64,000 nt of DNA from Microterricola viridarii. Its GTDB lineage: Bacteria; Actinomycetota; Actinomycetes; Actinomycetales; Microbacteriaceae. The stretch is taken from the NCBI RefSeq assembly GCF_001542775.1, contig NZ_CP014145.1:1364001-1428000 (forward strand). The letters run 5' to 3'. Shown one piece after another: positions 47,901 to 55,019 of the stretch (position 1 is its first letter; every line of letters begins with the position of its first letter). The notes under the pieces were generated by a model. The model was not told the origin of the DNA and made no database searches. It saw nothing but the letters and a program-made list of their open reading frames with translations. Position numbers and translations under genes: made by a program.

Positions 47901-48028
47901 TCGGCGAGGAATCCGCGCGGGTCCGCCCCGCTCAGTTCCGCGAACTCGGCGAGGCCGGTCGCGGCCGCGCCAAGCTCAAGGAATCCGGCGCGGGCGAGTT
48001 CGGTCAGGCTGAAGCGTTCGGCAGCCAT
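44999..48028 (-). CDS. glnE: Bifunctional glutamine synthetase adenylyltransferase/deadenylase GlnE
   Basis: 1009 residues. It switches GlnA off by adenylylating its Tyr and on again by removing AMP. Two nucleotidyltransferase halves are seen, one with YVSDVDVIFIAD and one with GFGSDADVMYVYR. Each is followed by a helical domain with a matching motif (GPGGLRDIEFTVQLLQL and GRGSLSDVEWFVQLLQL). It lies 12 bases after glnA2 on the same strand and is convergent with the glnA side, the order known from mycobacteria and streptomycetes. Confidence 0.95.
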   Translation of the reverse strand: MAAERFSLTELARAGFLELGAAATGLAEFAELSGADPRGFLADLGRAADPDGALRNLIALLRQAPDEAGALLAEPETSARLIRVLGASEGLAEFFLRQPAALSALAEPLQEPPGAAELGADMLDAVAGSALGSAGGDEAAWQRMRVRYRWWLTRLAAFDLEQDDPVAGVDAVAGALADLAGATLDASLAVARRAVTSDGSPAFGLFDATQVEATRFSIMGMGKAGAHELNYVSDVDVIFIADAVDGVEGPRAVEIATRLAMLTMRGIAEPLIEPALWEVDANLRPEGKDGALVRTLESHLAYYERWAKNWEFQALLKARPLAGDLELGERYVSALAPAVWNSSDREGFVESVQRMRERVTAHIPDDEVDVQLKLGPGGLRDIEFTVQLLQLVHGQADESVRAGGTLPALVALAEAGYIGRAEAAEFARDYRMLRLLEHRLQLQRLRRTHLMPRDEDALRVLARASGLASSANELSALRAAAKHRVRGLHERLFYRPLLSAVAALPVEGLNLTSAQAEARLAAIGFVDPRGALAHIAALTAGVSRRATIQRHLLPVMLQWFADGADPDYGLLAFRRLSDGLGGTHWFLRMLRDSSGAAERLTRVLSGSRFIGELLELTPESVAWLETEEELRPRSRASLAEETRAVLARHESPDAAAAVLRGIRRREVLRLAFSATLDLCSVEELGQGLSDVTENLIDGLVRAIRGPLTATESGAVHDGIEFAVIAMGRFGGQELGFGSDADVMYVYRAAGLEPEQAQKRAQFIVAGLNRLSEDSRLPLDLDIGLRPEGKNGAATRSLDSYKAYYARWSLTWEAQALLRARGSAGDEALLADFMAAADTVRYPAEVPESAVREVKRIKARVESERLPQGADPLRHLKLGRGSLSDVEWFVQLLQLQHGASTATLRTPSTLSALHAATDAGLVSPADAEMLRAAWLLASRARSAMTLWTNRTSDMLPRDRIQLEGVARLLNYPPGAANQLDEDYLAVTRRARAVFEREFYGVPERGTPSTG

Positions 48029-48040
48029 CGGCGACGCGGT

Positions 48041-49396
48041 CTAGAGAATCTCGAGGTTGTTGCGCAGCTCGAACGGCGTCACCTGGTTGCGGTACTCACG
48101 CCACTCTTTGCGCTTGTTCAACAGCACATAGTTGAACACCTGCTCGCCCAGCGTCTCGGCGACGAGCTCTGACTCCTCCATGTACTGGATGGCGTGGTCG
48201 AGGCTGGCCGGCAGCTGCGCGTATCCGAGGGCGCGGCGCTCGGCGTCGCTCAGGCTCCAGACGTTGTCCTCGGCCTCCTCTGGCAGCTCGTACTCCTCCT
48301 CGATGCCCTTGAGGCCTGCGGCCAGCATCAGCGAGTACGAGAGGTACGGGTTCGCGGCGGAGTCGATGGCGCGGTACTCGATGCGCGCGCTCTGCCCCTT
48401 GTTCGGCTTGTACAGCGGAACGCGGATGAGTGCGGATCGGTTGTTGTGGCCCCAGCAGACGAAGCTCGGCGCCTCGGCGAGGGCCGCGTCGTCGGAGCTG
48501 CCCCAGAGCCGCTTGTAGGAGTTGACGAACTGGTTGGTGACGGCCGTGATCTCGGGCGCGTGCTTGAGCAGGCCGGCGATGAAGTGGCGCCCGGTCTTGG
48601 AGAGCTGGTACTGCGCGCCGGGCTCGTAGAAGGCATTGGAGTCGCCCTCGAACAGCGACATGTGCGTGTGCATGCCGGAGCCGGGGTGGTTCGAGAAGGG
48701 CTTCGGCATGAACGTGGCGTAGACGCCCTGCTCGATGGCGACCTCTTTGATGACGGTACGGAACGTCATGATGTTGTCGGCCGTGGTCAACGCGTCGGCG
48801 TAGCGCAGGTCGATCTCGTTCTGGCCGGGGCCGGCCTCGTGGTGGCTGTATTCCACCGAGATACCGAGGTCCTCCAGCATCCGCACGGAGCGACGGCGGA
48901 AGTCGTGGGCGGTGCCGCCGGGAACGTTGTCGAAGTAGCCGGCCGAATCGACCGGGACAGGTCCGTTCTTGCCGTACTTCGACGACTTGAGCAGGTAGAA
49001 CTCGATCTCGGGGTGCGTGTAGAAGGTGAAGCCGCGGTCGGCCGCCTTCGCCAGGGTGCGCTTGAGCACGTTGCGTGGGTCGGAGACCGCAGGTTCGCCG
49101 TCCGGCGTCGTGATGTCGCAGAACATGCGGGCGGTCGGGTCGACGTCACCGCGCCACGGCAGGATCTGGAAGGTACTGGGGTCGGGGAAGGCGAGCAGGT
49201 CCGACTCGTAGGTGCGGGTGAGACCCTCGATCGCGGAACCGTCGAAGCCGAGGCCCTCCGTGAACGCGCCCTCTACCTCGGCCGGGGCGATGGCCACCGA
49301 CTTCAGCGTGCCGACAACGTCGGTGAACCACAGGCGGATGAATTTGACCCCCCGTTCCTCGATGGTCCGAAGAACGAAGTCACGCTGCTTGTCCAT
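48041..49396 (-). CDS. glnA2: Glutamine synthetase paralogue GlnA2
   Basis: 451 residues. Glutamine synthetase fold with HPEIEFYLLKSSKYGKNG, HHEAGPGQNEIDLR, GSGMHTHMSLFEGD and NNRSALIRVP. The adenylylation tyrosine is missing: the matching loop reads EEAEDNVWSLSDAERR. GlnE should therefore not control it. Actinobacterial GlnA2-type paralogues vary in activity; some are reported as polyamine-related or non-essential. AAAGGGCATGA precedes the ATG. It is co-transcribed with glnE. Confidence 0.9.
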   Translation of the reverse strand: MDKQRDFVLRTIEERGVKFIRLWFTDVVGTLKSVAIAPAEVEGAFTEGLGFDGSAIEGLTRTYESDLLAFPDPSTFQILPWRGDVDPTARMFCDITTPDGEPAVSDPRNVLKRTLAKAADRGFTFYTHPEIEFYLLKSSKYGKNGPVPVDSAGYFDNVPGGTAHDFRRRSVRMLEDLGISVEYSHHEAGPGQNEIDLRYADALTTADNIMTFRTVIKEVAIEQGVYATFMPKPFSNHPGSGMHTHMSLFEGDSNAFYEPGAQYQLSKTGRHFIAGLLKHAPEITAVTNQFVNSYKRLWGSSDDAALAEAPSFVCWGHNNRSALIRVPLYKPNKGQSARIEYRAIDSAANPYLSYSLMLAAGLKGIEEEYELPEEAEDNVWSLSDAERRALGYAQLPASLDHAIQYMEESELVAETLGEQVFNYVLLNKRKEWREYRNQVTPFELRNNLEIL

Positions 49397-49462
49397 TCAT
49401 GCCCTTTCTCGCTGGCTTCCAGAGTAGTGCTTCACCGCGTCCGCGGCTGTAACCGCGCTGGC

Positions 49463-49468
49463 TAGACT
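49463..49468 (+). promoter_or_regulatory. -10 element of leaderless panB
   Basis: TAGACT, 6 bases before the ATG at 49475. Confidence 0.5.
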
Positions 49469-49474
49469 GGCGCT

Positions 49475-50329
49475 ATGTCAGAGCAATCAGCCGAAGTCGT
49501 CAACCCCTATGGCAGTTCCAACACTGCCGGCCAGAAGCGGGTGCGCACCCGGCACTTCCAAATTGCCAAGGACACCGGCGTCAGGATCACCGGGCTGACC
49601 AGCTACGACCAGCTCACCGCTCGCATCTTCGATGAGGCCGGCATCGACTTCCTCCTGGTCGGCGACTCGGCCGGCAACAACGTTCTCGGCTATGACACGA
49701 CCCTGCCGGTGACCGTCGACGAGCTGATCCCGCTCACCCGGGCCGTGGCCCACGCCGCGAAGCGAGCGCTCGTCGTGGCAGACATGCCGTTCGGCTCCTA
49801 CGAGGTGAACGCGGACGAGGCGCTGCACACAGCGATCCGCTTCATGAAGGAGGCCGGCGCGCACGCCGTCAAGCTCGAGGGCGGTGCGCGCAGCGCCGAG
49901 CAGATCCGCCGTATCGTGCAGGCCGGCATCCCGGTCATGGCGCACATCGGTTTCACCCCGCAGAGTGAGCACGGCCTGGGCGGCCACATGATCCAGGGCC
50001 GTGGGGCCGGCGCCGAGCAGCTGCTGCGCGACGCCCTCGCGGTTCAGGATGCCGGCGCATTCGCCGTCGTGCTCGAGATGGTGCCGGCAGCCTCCGCCGC
50101 GGCAGTCACCGCCGAGCTCAGCATCCCGACCATCGGCGTTGGCGCCGGGCCGGACGTCGACGGCCAGCTGCTGGTCTGGACCGACTTCGCCGGCATGGGC
50201 GATGGCCGCGTGCCGAAGTTCGTGCGCCAGTACGCCAACGTGCGCCAGGTCCTGCTCGACGCCGTCACCGAGTTCCGCGGCGACGTCGACTCCGGCGCCT
50301 ACCCGGCGCCAGAGCACAACTACGAGTAG
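49475..50329 (+). CDS. panB: 3-methyl-2-oxobutanoate hydroxymethyltransferase PanB
   Basis: 284 residues. It makes ketopantoate for pantothenate and CoA synthesis. Typical parts are ITGLTSYDQLTARIFDEAGI, LVGDSAGNNVLGYDTTLPVT (Mg ligand Asp), KLEGGARSAEQI, MAHIGFTPQSEHGLGGH and the catalytic Glu region VLEMVPA. The first 30 residues are an extension. It is leaderless. Confidence 0.95.
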   Translation: MSEQSAEVVNPYGSSNTAGQKRVRTRHFQIAKDTGVRITGLTSYDQLTARIFDEAGIDFLLVGDSAGNNVLGYDTTLPVTVDELIPLTRAVAHAAKRALVVADMPFGSYEVNADEALHTAIRFMKEAGAHAVKLEGGARSAEQIRRIVQAGIPVMAHIGFTPQSEHGLGGHMIQGRGAGAEQLLRDALAVQDAGAFAVVLEMVPAASAAAVTAELSIPTIGVGAGPDVDGQLLVWTDFAGMGDGRVPKFVRQYANVRQVLLDAVTEFRGDVDSGAYPAPEHNYE

Positions 50330-50377
50330 CGCTCGGGCGGGCGCCCGCTCCGGTTGCCGCTCAGAGTGGCAGTCAGG

Positions 50378-50566
50378 CTAGCGGGCGTCGCGGGCGTCTT
50401 CGTCGTCCCACTTCTCCGAGTTCTCGCGCAACTTCTCAAGCGCGTGCGCCGCGGCCTCCTGCGTGGGGAACGGGCCCACGCGGTCGAGTGAGGGCGAGGC
50501 GTATCCGAATTCCACGGCGCCGGTTCGCATGTTGTACCAGAACTGTTTGTCTCCACGCTCGGTCAT
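50378..50566 (-). CDS. Small SPOR-like protein
   Basis: 62 residues from an ATG at 50566. The sequence [13 protein letters not shown] and [20 protein letters not shown] resembles short actinobacterial SPOR-domain-annotated proteins. SPOR domains bind denuded peptidoglycan, but this one has no signal peptide. Its role is unknown. Its start codon is only 12 bases from the divergent map start, and its -10 (TAGGAT) overlaps that start. Confidence 0.72.
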   Translation of the reverse strand: MTERGDKQFWYNMRTGAVEFGYASPSLDRVGPFPTQEAAAHALEKLRENSEKWDDEDARDAR

Positions 50567-50579
50567 AAGCTTGATCCTA
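50566..50579. promoter_or_regulatory. Interlocked divergent leaderless promoters (SPOR-like/map)
   Basis: Plus strand TAAGCT (50566-50571) is 7 bases before the map ATG at 50579. Minus strand TAGGAT (50574-50579) is 7 bases before the SPOR-like ATG at 50566. Each -10 shares a base with the other gene's start codon. Only 12 bases separate the two start codons. Confidence 0.55.
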
Positions 50580-51454
50580 TGCCTAAGGATTCCGCCGGTC
50601 ACCTGATTCCCGGGCGGCTCTCGCCCCAGCGTGCCGTTCCCGCCCACATCCCCCGCCCCGAATACGTCGGCAAGGCCGCCCCGGCCGAGTACACCGGGGA
50701 CAACGTGTACACGCCGGAGCAAATCGAACTGATCCGCGAGTCCGGCCGCATCGCCGCCGACGCGATCGCCGCGGCGGGCGCCATCATCGCCCCGGGCGTG
50801 ACCACCGAGCAGCTGGATGCCGTCGTGCACGAGTACCTGCTTGACCACAACGCCTACCCCTCCACGCTCGGCTACCGCGGGTACCCGAAGTCCAGTTGCA
50901 CCTCGGTCAACGAAGTCATCTGCCACGGCATCCCCGACGACACCGTGCTGGAAGACGGTGACATCGTCAACATCGATGTCACCGCGTTCCGAAACGGCAT
51001 GCACGGTGACCTGAACCACACCTTCATCGTCGGCGAGGGCAGCGAGGAGGCCCGTCTCCTGGTTGAGCGCACCCGCGAGGCGCTGGCCCGGGGCATCAAG
51101 GCGGTCGCCCCCGGCCGCGAGGTCAATGTCATCGGCCGCACCATCGCCTCCTACGCGAAGCGATTCGGCTACGGCGTGGTGCGCGATTTCACCGGCCATG
51201 GGGTCGGCTCCGCCTTCCACAGCGGCCTGATCATCCCGCATTACGACTCCGCGCCGGAGTACAACGACGTGATGGTGCCTGGCATGGTTTTCACGATCGA
51301 GCCGATGCTCACCCTCGGCGGCCACGAGTGGGATCTGTGGGCAGACGACTGGACGGTCACGACTCGCGACAAGAGCCTCACCGCCCAGTTCGAGCACACC
51401 CTCGTCGTCACGGAGCGCGGTGCCGAAATCCTCACTGTGTCGAGCACCGAGTAG
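50579..51454 (+). CDS. map: Methionine aminopeptidase, type I
   Basis: 291 residues. It removes N-terminal methionine from new proteins. The metal ligands are in [20 protein letters not shown] (two Asp), [11 protein letters not shown] (His), [10 protein letters not shown] (Glu) and [12 protein letters not shown] (Glu). The first 40 residues form an actinobacterial N-terminal extension with Pro-rich sequence. It is leaderless. ppgK follows 10 bases after its stop. Confidence 0.95.
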   Translation: MPKDSAGHLIPGRLSPQRAVPAHIPRPEYVGKAAPAEYTGDNVYTPEQIELIRESGRIAADAIAAAGAIIAPGVTTEQLDAVVHEYLLDHNAYPSTLGYRGYPKSSCTSVNEVICHGIPDDTVLEDGDIVNIDVTAFRNGMHGDLNHTFIVGEGSEEARLLVERTREALARGIKAVAPGREVNVIGRTIASYAKRFGYGVVRDFTGHGVGSAFHSGLIIPHYDSAPEYNDVMVPGMVFTIEPMLTLGGHEWDLWADDWTVTTRDKSLTAQFEHTLVVTERGAEILTVSSTE

Positions 51455-51457
51455 ATT
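51452..51457 (+). promoter_or_regulatory. -10 element of leaderless ppgK
   Basis: TAGATT overlaps the map stop codon and ends 7 bases before the ppgK ATG at 51465. Confidence 0.45.
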
Positions 51458-51464
51458 CGTTCTC

Positions 51465-52268
51465 ATGACTGAACAGCGCCCGGCCCCTGCCCGCACAGCC
51501 ATCGGAATCGACATCGGCGGAACCGGCATCAAGGGCGCCGTCGTCGACGTCGTCACCGGCGAGCTGCTCTCCGACCGGCGCAAGGTCGCGACCCCGGGCG
51601 GCGGCCGACCGGGCGACATCCTCGAAGCGACCGATCGCATGCTCGACGGCCTCCGCGAGGAGTTCGGCGCACTGCCGGTCGGCGTCTGCTTCCCCGCCAT
51701 CGTCAAGGGCGGTCGCACCCTCTCTGCCGCGAACATCTCGCACGAGTGGATCGGCCTGCCCGCAGAGGCCATGTTCGAGGCCCGCCTCGAGGTGCCCATC
51801 CATTTCGTCAATGACGCGGATGCCGCCGGCCACGCCGAGGTGCGCTTCGGCGCGGCCAAGGGCCGCTCCGGTGTCGTGCTACTCACCACGCTGGGCACCG
51901 GCATCGGCTCCGCGCTGCTGCACGACGGCAGGCTGGTGCCGAACACCGAGCTCGGCCACCTGGAGCTTGACGGCCAGGGGGCGGAGAAGGGCGCCGCCTA
52001 CTCGGCCAAGGAACGCGACTCGTTGAGCTGGGAGCAGTGGGCAGCACGTCTGCAGCGCTACTACACCCACTTGGAGCTGCTCTTCTCCCCCGACCTCTTC
52101 ATCGTCGGCGGCGGTGTCTCCAAGCACCACGCCGAATTCCTGCCGTTGCTCGACCTCAAGACGCCGATCGTGCCCGCCGTGCACCGCAACAACGCCGGCA
52201 TCCTCGGCGCCGCCGACCTCGCCGCTGCCGGCCACGGCACTGGCAAGCACACCGCACCGACCGCGTGA
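51465..52268 (+). CDS. ppgK: Polyphosphate glucokinase PpgK (ROK family)
   Basis: 267 residues. It phosphorylates glucose using polyphosphate or ATP. The ROK phosphate motif is GIDIGGTGIKGAVVD, the catalytic Asp is in FVNDADAAGHAE, and LLTTLGTGIGSALLHDG and NTELGHLELDG follow the actinobacterial PpgK pattern. The start at 51465 was chosen over an earlier in-frame ATG inside map. Its stop overlaps the next gene's GTG. Confidence 0.92.
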   Translation: MTEQRPAPARTAIGIDIGGTGIKGAVVDVVTGELLSDRRKVATPGGGRPGDILEATDRMLDGLREEFGALPVGVCFPAIVKGGRTLSAANISHEWIGLPAEAMFEARLEVPIHFVNDADAAGHAEVRFGAAKGRSGVVLLTTLGTGIGSALLHDGRLVPNTELGHLELDGQGAEKGAAYSAKERDSLSWEQWAARLQRYYTHLELLFSPDLFIVGGGVSKHHAEFLPLLDLKTPIVPAVHRNNAGILGAADLAAAGHGTGKHTAPTA

Positions 52269-53671
52269 CCGGCACCGTGAGCGTCGCCCGCATCGACGCG
52301 CTCTTCCACGAACACCTCGCCCGTGGTGCGGCGCCGTCCGCCGCCTGGGGCGTCTTCGACGCGGAAGGCCTGCAGCACAGCCAGCAGTCCGGTGTCGCGG
52401 CCGATGCGGCGTTCCGCATCGCGTCCTGCACGAAGAGCTTCACCGCGGCCGCGCTGCTGAGCCTGCGCGACGAGGGCCTGCTCGGGCTGGATGACCCGAT
52501 CACCCGCTTCATCCCCGGCCTCAACCTCGACGGCTTGCCCTCAGCGGGCTCGGCCGTGCCGACCGTGCGCATGCTGCTCACCATGTCGGCCGGACTGCCA
52601 ACGGACGACCCCTGGGCCGACCGGCAAGAGAGCCTGTCTGCGGCGGAGTTCGACTCCGTGCTTGCCGCCGGCGTGCGCTTCGAGTCCGAGCCGGGCACCC
52701 GCTTCGCCTACTCGAACCTCGGCTACGCCATGCTCGGCCGCGTGATCGAGGTTGCCGCCGGCCTGCCGTACCGCCGCGTCGTCGAGGAGCGCCTGCTCGA
52801 GCCGCTCGGCCTGAACGGCACTGGCTTCGATACGAGTGTTGCCGCATCCGGCGGCATCGTCACCGGGTTCCGCCGCCATGCCGGCTCCTGGGAGCCCCTG
52901 CCCTTCACCGGCCCCGGCGCCTTCTCGGCGATCGGCGGGCTGTTCAGCACGGTCGCCGATCTGGCCCGCTGGGCCGGCTGGCTGGCATCCGCATTCACCT
53001 CGGAGGGCGCGGATGCCGCCGGCGGCATGCTCAGCGCCGCGAGCCGACGCGAGATGCAGCAGCTGCACCGCCTCGACCAGAGCATGACCGCACACCCGAC
53101 CGGGTACGGCTACGGCCTGTTCGTTGAGCAGTACTCGCCGACCTCCCGGGTCGTGTCGCACTCCGGCGGCTACCCCGGATTCTCTGCGCACATGCGCTGG
53201 TCGCTGGAACGCGGCGTCGGTGTGATCGCATTCGAGAACGCCACCTACTCGCGCGTCTCTGCGGTCGCGACAACCGTCTGCGACCAGTTGCTCGCAGAGC
53301 CCGCCATTCTGGTGCCGGCTCCGGCGCCCGTGCTGTGGCCCGAGACCCGCACTGCCCAGCTGGCCGTCAAGGCGTTGTTGGCCGCGTGGGCCGGGGGCGC
53401 GGATGCCCCGCTCGACCCCGCGCTCTTCTCGGAGAACGTCGCCCAAGACGAGCCGATCGGGCGCCGCGCCGCCGCCGTGCGCCGGGCGGTTGCCGACATC
53501 GGAGGGCTGACGGATGGCGCGCAGTCGGCCGGACGTTCCGACGGCCCCGCCCACCTGGTCTGGTTCCTGCAGGGTAGAAGCGGACGCCTGCGCGTGGAGA
53601 TCCGGCTCACCCCCGAGGCCCGGCCGCGCGTGCAGACGCTGCTCGTCTCCATCGATCTGGCAGGCCGCTAG
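52265..53671 (+). CDS. Serine hydrolase, beta-lactamase/S12 family
   Basis: 468 residues. It has the class C-like triad: S-C-T-K (SxxK, FRIASCTKSFTAAAL), YSN (FAYSNLGYAML) and HSGG (VVSHSGGYPGF). A further about 120 residues follow the catalytic domain. No signal peptide is seen, so it is probably cytoplasmic; an esterase or peptidase role is more likely than drug resistance. It starts with GTG that overlaps the ppgK stop (GTGA), so the two are translationally coupled. Confidence 0.85.
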   Translation: MTGTVSVARIDALFHEHLARGAAPSAAWGVFDAEGLQHSQQSGVAADAAFRIASCTKSFTAAALLSLRDEGLLGLDDPITRFIPGLNLDGLPSAGSAVPTVRMLLTMSAGLPTDDPWADRQESLSAAEFDSVLAAGVRFESEPGTRFAYSNLGYAMLGRVIEVAAGLPYRRVVEERLLEPLGLNGTGFDTSVAASGGIVTGFRRHAGSWEPLPFTGPGAFSAIGGLFSTVADLARWAGWLASAFTSEGADAAGGMLSAASRREMQQLHRLDQSMTAHPTGYGYGLFVEQYSPTSRVVSHSGGYPGFSAHMRWSLERGVGVIAFENATYSRVSAVATTVCDQLLAEPAILVPAPAPVLWPETRTAQLAVKALLAAWAGGADAPLDPALFSENVAQDEPIGRRAAAVRRAVADIGGLTDGAQSAGRSDGPAHLVWFLQGRSGRLRVEIRLTPEARPRVQTLLVSIDLAGR

Positions 53672-53690
53672 CGGCGTAAACCTGCGCGCG

Positions 53691-54570
53691 CCGCAGGCTG
53701 TGGTTTCCGCGGATCCGCTCAGGGCTTCGGTCGCAAGCTCCCTCAAGCCAACGGGAGAGGGTGACGGTCCCTATTCTCCCGTCGGCTGAGCGAGGAACGA
53801 GCGAAGCCCCGGAGCCAACCAGTCGCTGCCCTCACCAACCCGTTGGTCGAGTAGGCGCGCCAGCGCCGTATCGAGACCCGGTAAGCGCGCAGCGGATGCC
53901 GCAGGCTGCAGTTTCCTCGGATCCGCTCGGAGCTTCGGTCGCAAGCTCCCTCAAGCCAACGGGAGAGGGCACCAACCCGTTGGTCGAGTAGGCGCGCCAG
54001 CGCCGTATCGAGACCCGGCCGGCATGTCTCGCGGATGCCGCAGGCGGCAGTCTCCGCGGACCCGCTCGGGGCTTCGGTCGCAAGCTCCCTCAGCCGCCGG
54101 GAGAGGGCACCAACCCGTTGGTCGAGTAGGCGCGCCAGCGCCTTCTCGAGACCCGGCCAGCGCGTGACGCGGATGCCGCATGCGCAGTGCCCGCGGACCC
54201 GCTCAGGGCTTCGGTCGCACGCTCCCTCCAGCCAACGGGAGAAGGCGGTGCGCCGTCGTCCCGCTCCTCGTTCCCCAACCTGTTGGTCGAGTAGGCGCGC
54301 CAGCGCCGTATCGAGACCCGGCCGGCGTATCTCGCGGATGCCGCAGGCTGCGGTTTCCGCGGATCCGCTCAGGGCTTCGGTCGCAAGCTCCCTCAAGCCA
54401 ACGGGAGAGGGTGACGGTCCCTATTCTCCCGTCGGCTGAGCGAGGAACGAGCGAAGCCCCGGAGCCAACTCACACCCGTTGGTCGAGTAGGCGCGCCAGC
54501 GCCGTATCGAGACCCGGCCAGCAGCGTGTGACGCGGATGCCGCAGGCTTCGGTCTCACGCTCCCTCAGGC
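53691..54570. repeat. Composite two-part repeat array
   Basis: Element B, 41 bases, starting GTTGGTCGAGTAGGCGCGCC and ending TATCGAGACCCGG, occurs at 53841, 53978, 54116, 54281 and 54477. Element A begins CCGCAGGCTG and contains GCTCAGGGCTTCGGTCGCAA and CCAACGGGAGAGGG. It occurs before each B and in a partial sixth copy near 54540. The copies at 53702-53819 and 54352-54469 are identical over 118 bases. Similar TCGAGTA/TATCGAGAC repeats are common between genes in Microbacteriaceae. Confidence 0.9.
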
Positions 54571-54692
54571 CAGCGGGGAAGGGCGTGGCGCCGAGCTCCC
54601 GCTCGCCAGCGGGACGGGGTGCCACGCCGCGGGAATCGCAGGCGAGCTTCGGCCGCTGAGCGGGTTGAAACGGTGCCCGCGTGCACGGGTGT

Positions 54693-54732
54693 TGTGAGGA
54701 TTCTGCTGGCGACTGTAAGGAAGCTGTGAGGA
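54693..54732 (+). promoter_or_regulatory. Phased direct repeats, candidate KdpE sites
   Basis: TGTGAGGA (54693), TGTAAGGA (54714) and TGTGAGGA (54725) are spaced 21 and 11 bases apart, that is two and one helical turns. They lie about 100 bases before the first kdp gene. OmpR-family regulators such as KdpE bind direct repeats of this kind. Confidence 0.5.
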
Positions 54733-54831
54733 CGCTGGCGCGCCCGACTGCCCCGGTGTGAACTATGGCTGTGGCCGCGGGCCACGGCCAGGCGGGCAAC
54801 CGCCAGGCATCGCCTGATCGGGAGTCTGCTC

Positions 54832-54915
54832 GTGCTCGACATCGTCTTCATCGGAGGCATCGTGGCGCTCATCGCGCTTATCGCCCTCATCGCTCGGGGG
54901 GTGGAGAAGCTGTGA
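54832..54915 (+). CDS. Kdp leader membrane peptide (27 residues)
   Basis: 27 residues starting with GTG after a GGGAG site. The sequence is one membrane span (IVFIGGIVALIALIALIA) followed by RGVEKL. Its stop overlaps the kdpF GTG start (GTGA), so it is translated with kdpF. Short peptides of this form occur upstream of kdpF in other actinobacteria. It may be an extra small Kdp subunit or a coupling device. Confidence 0.68.
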   Translation: MLDIVFIGGIVALIALIALIARGVEKL

Positions 54916-55019
54916 TCGGCGTCGAACTTCGCGGCATCCTCGACCTGCTGAGCGCCGCCCTCGCCATCGCCGCTCTCGGCTACCTGGCATACGCACTGCT
55001 GCACCCGGAGAGGTTCTAG
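54912..55019 (+). CDS. kdpF: Potassium-transporting ATPase subunit KdpF
   Basis: 35 residues, one membrane span (LLSAALAIAALGYLAYALL) ending HPERF, the family hallmark. It stabilises the KdpABC complex. The GTG at 54912 overlaps the leader peptide stop; its own stop abuts the kdpA ATG. Confidence 0.85.
   Translation: MIGVELRGILDLLSAALAIAALGYLAYALLHPERF

Larger units (their letters stand above)
53672..54831. other. 1.16-kb gene-free region: composite repeat array and kdp upstream region
   Basis: No credible gene. 53691-54570 is a repeat array (listed below). 54571-54680 has no clear feature. 54690-54735 holds phased direct repeats, followed by the kdp leader. Open frames on the minus strand through the array, rich in ELATEALSGSAETAACG-like stretches, are made by the repeats. 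Confidence 0.75.

Noticed and set aside
50337..50348. GCGGGCGCCCGC palindrome after panB as a terminator
   Set aside because: The stem is only 6 bp without a loop and no T-run follows on either strand.
52265..53671. Serine hydrolase as an antibiotic-resistance beta-lactamase
   Set aside because: It lacks a signal peptide, carries a long extra C-terminal region and is coupled to ppgK; the S12 fold covers many esterases and peptidases.
53743..54396. 217-codon minus-strand open frame with repeated ELATEALSGSAETAACG-like stretches
   Set aside because: It is created by the composite repeat array; several frames stay open through the same repeats and no start site or domain is present.
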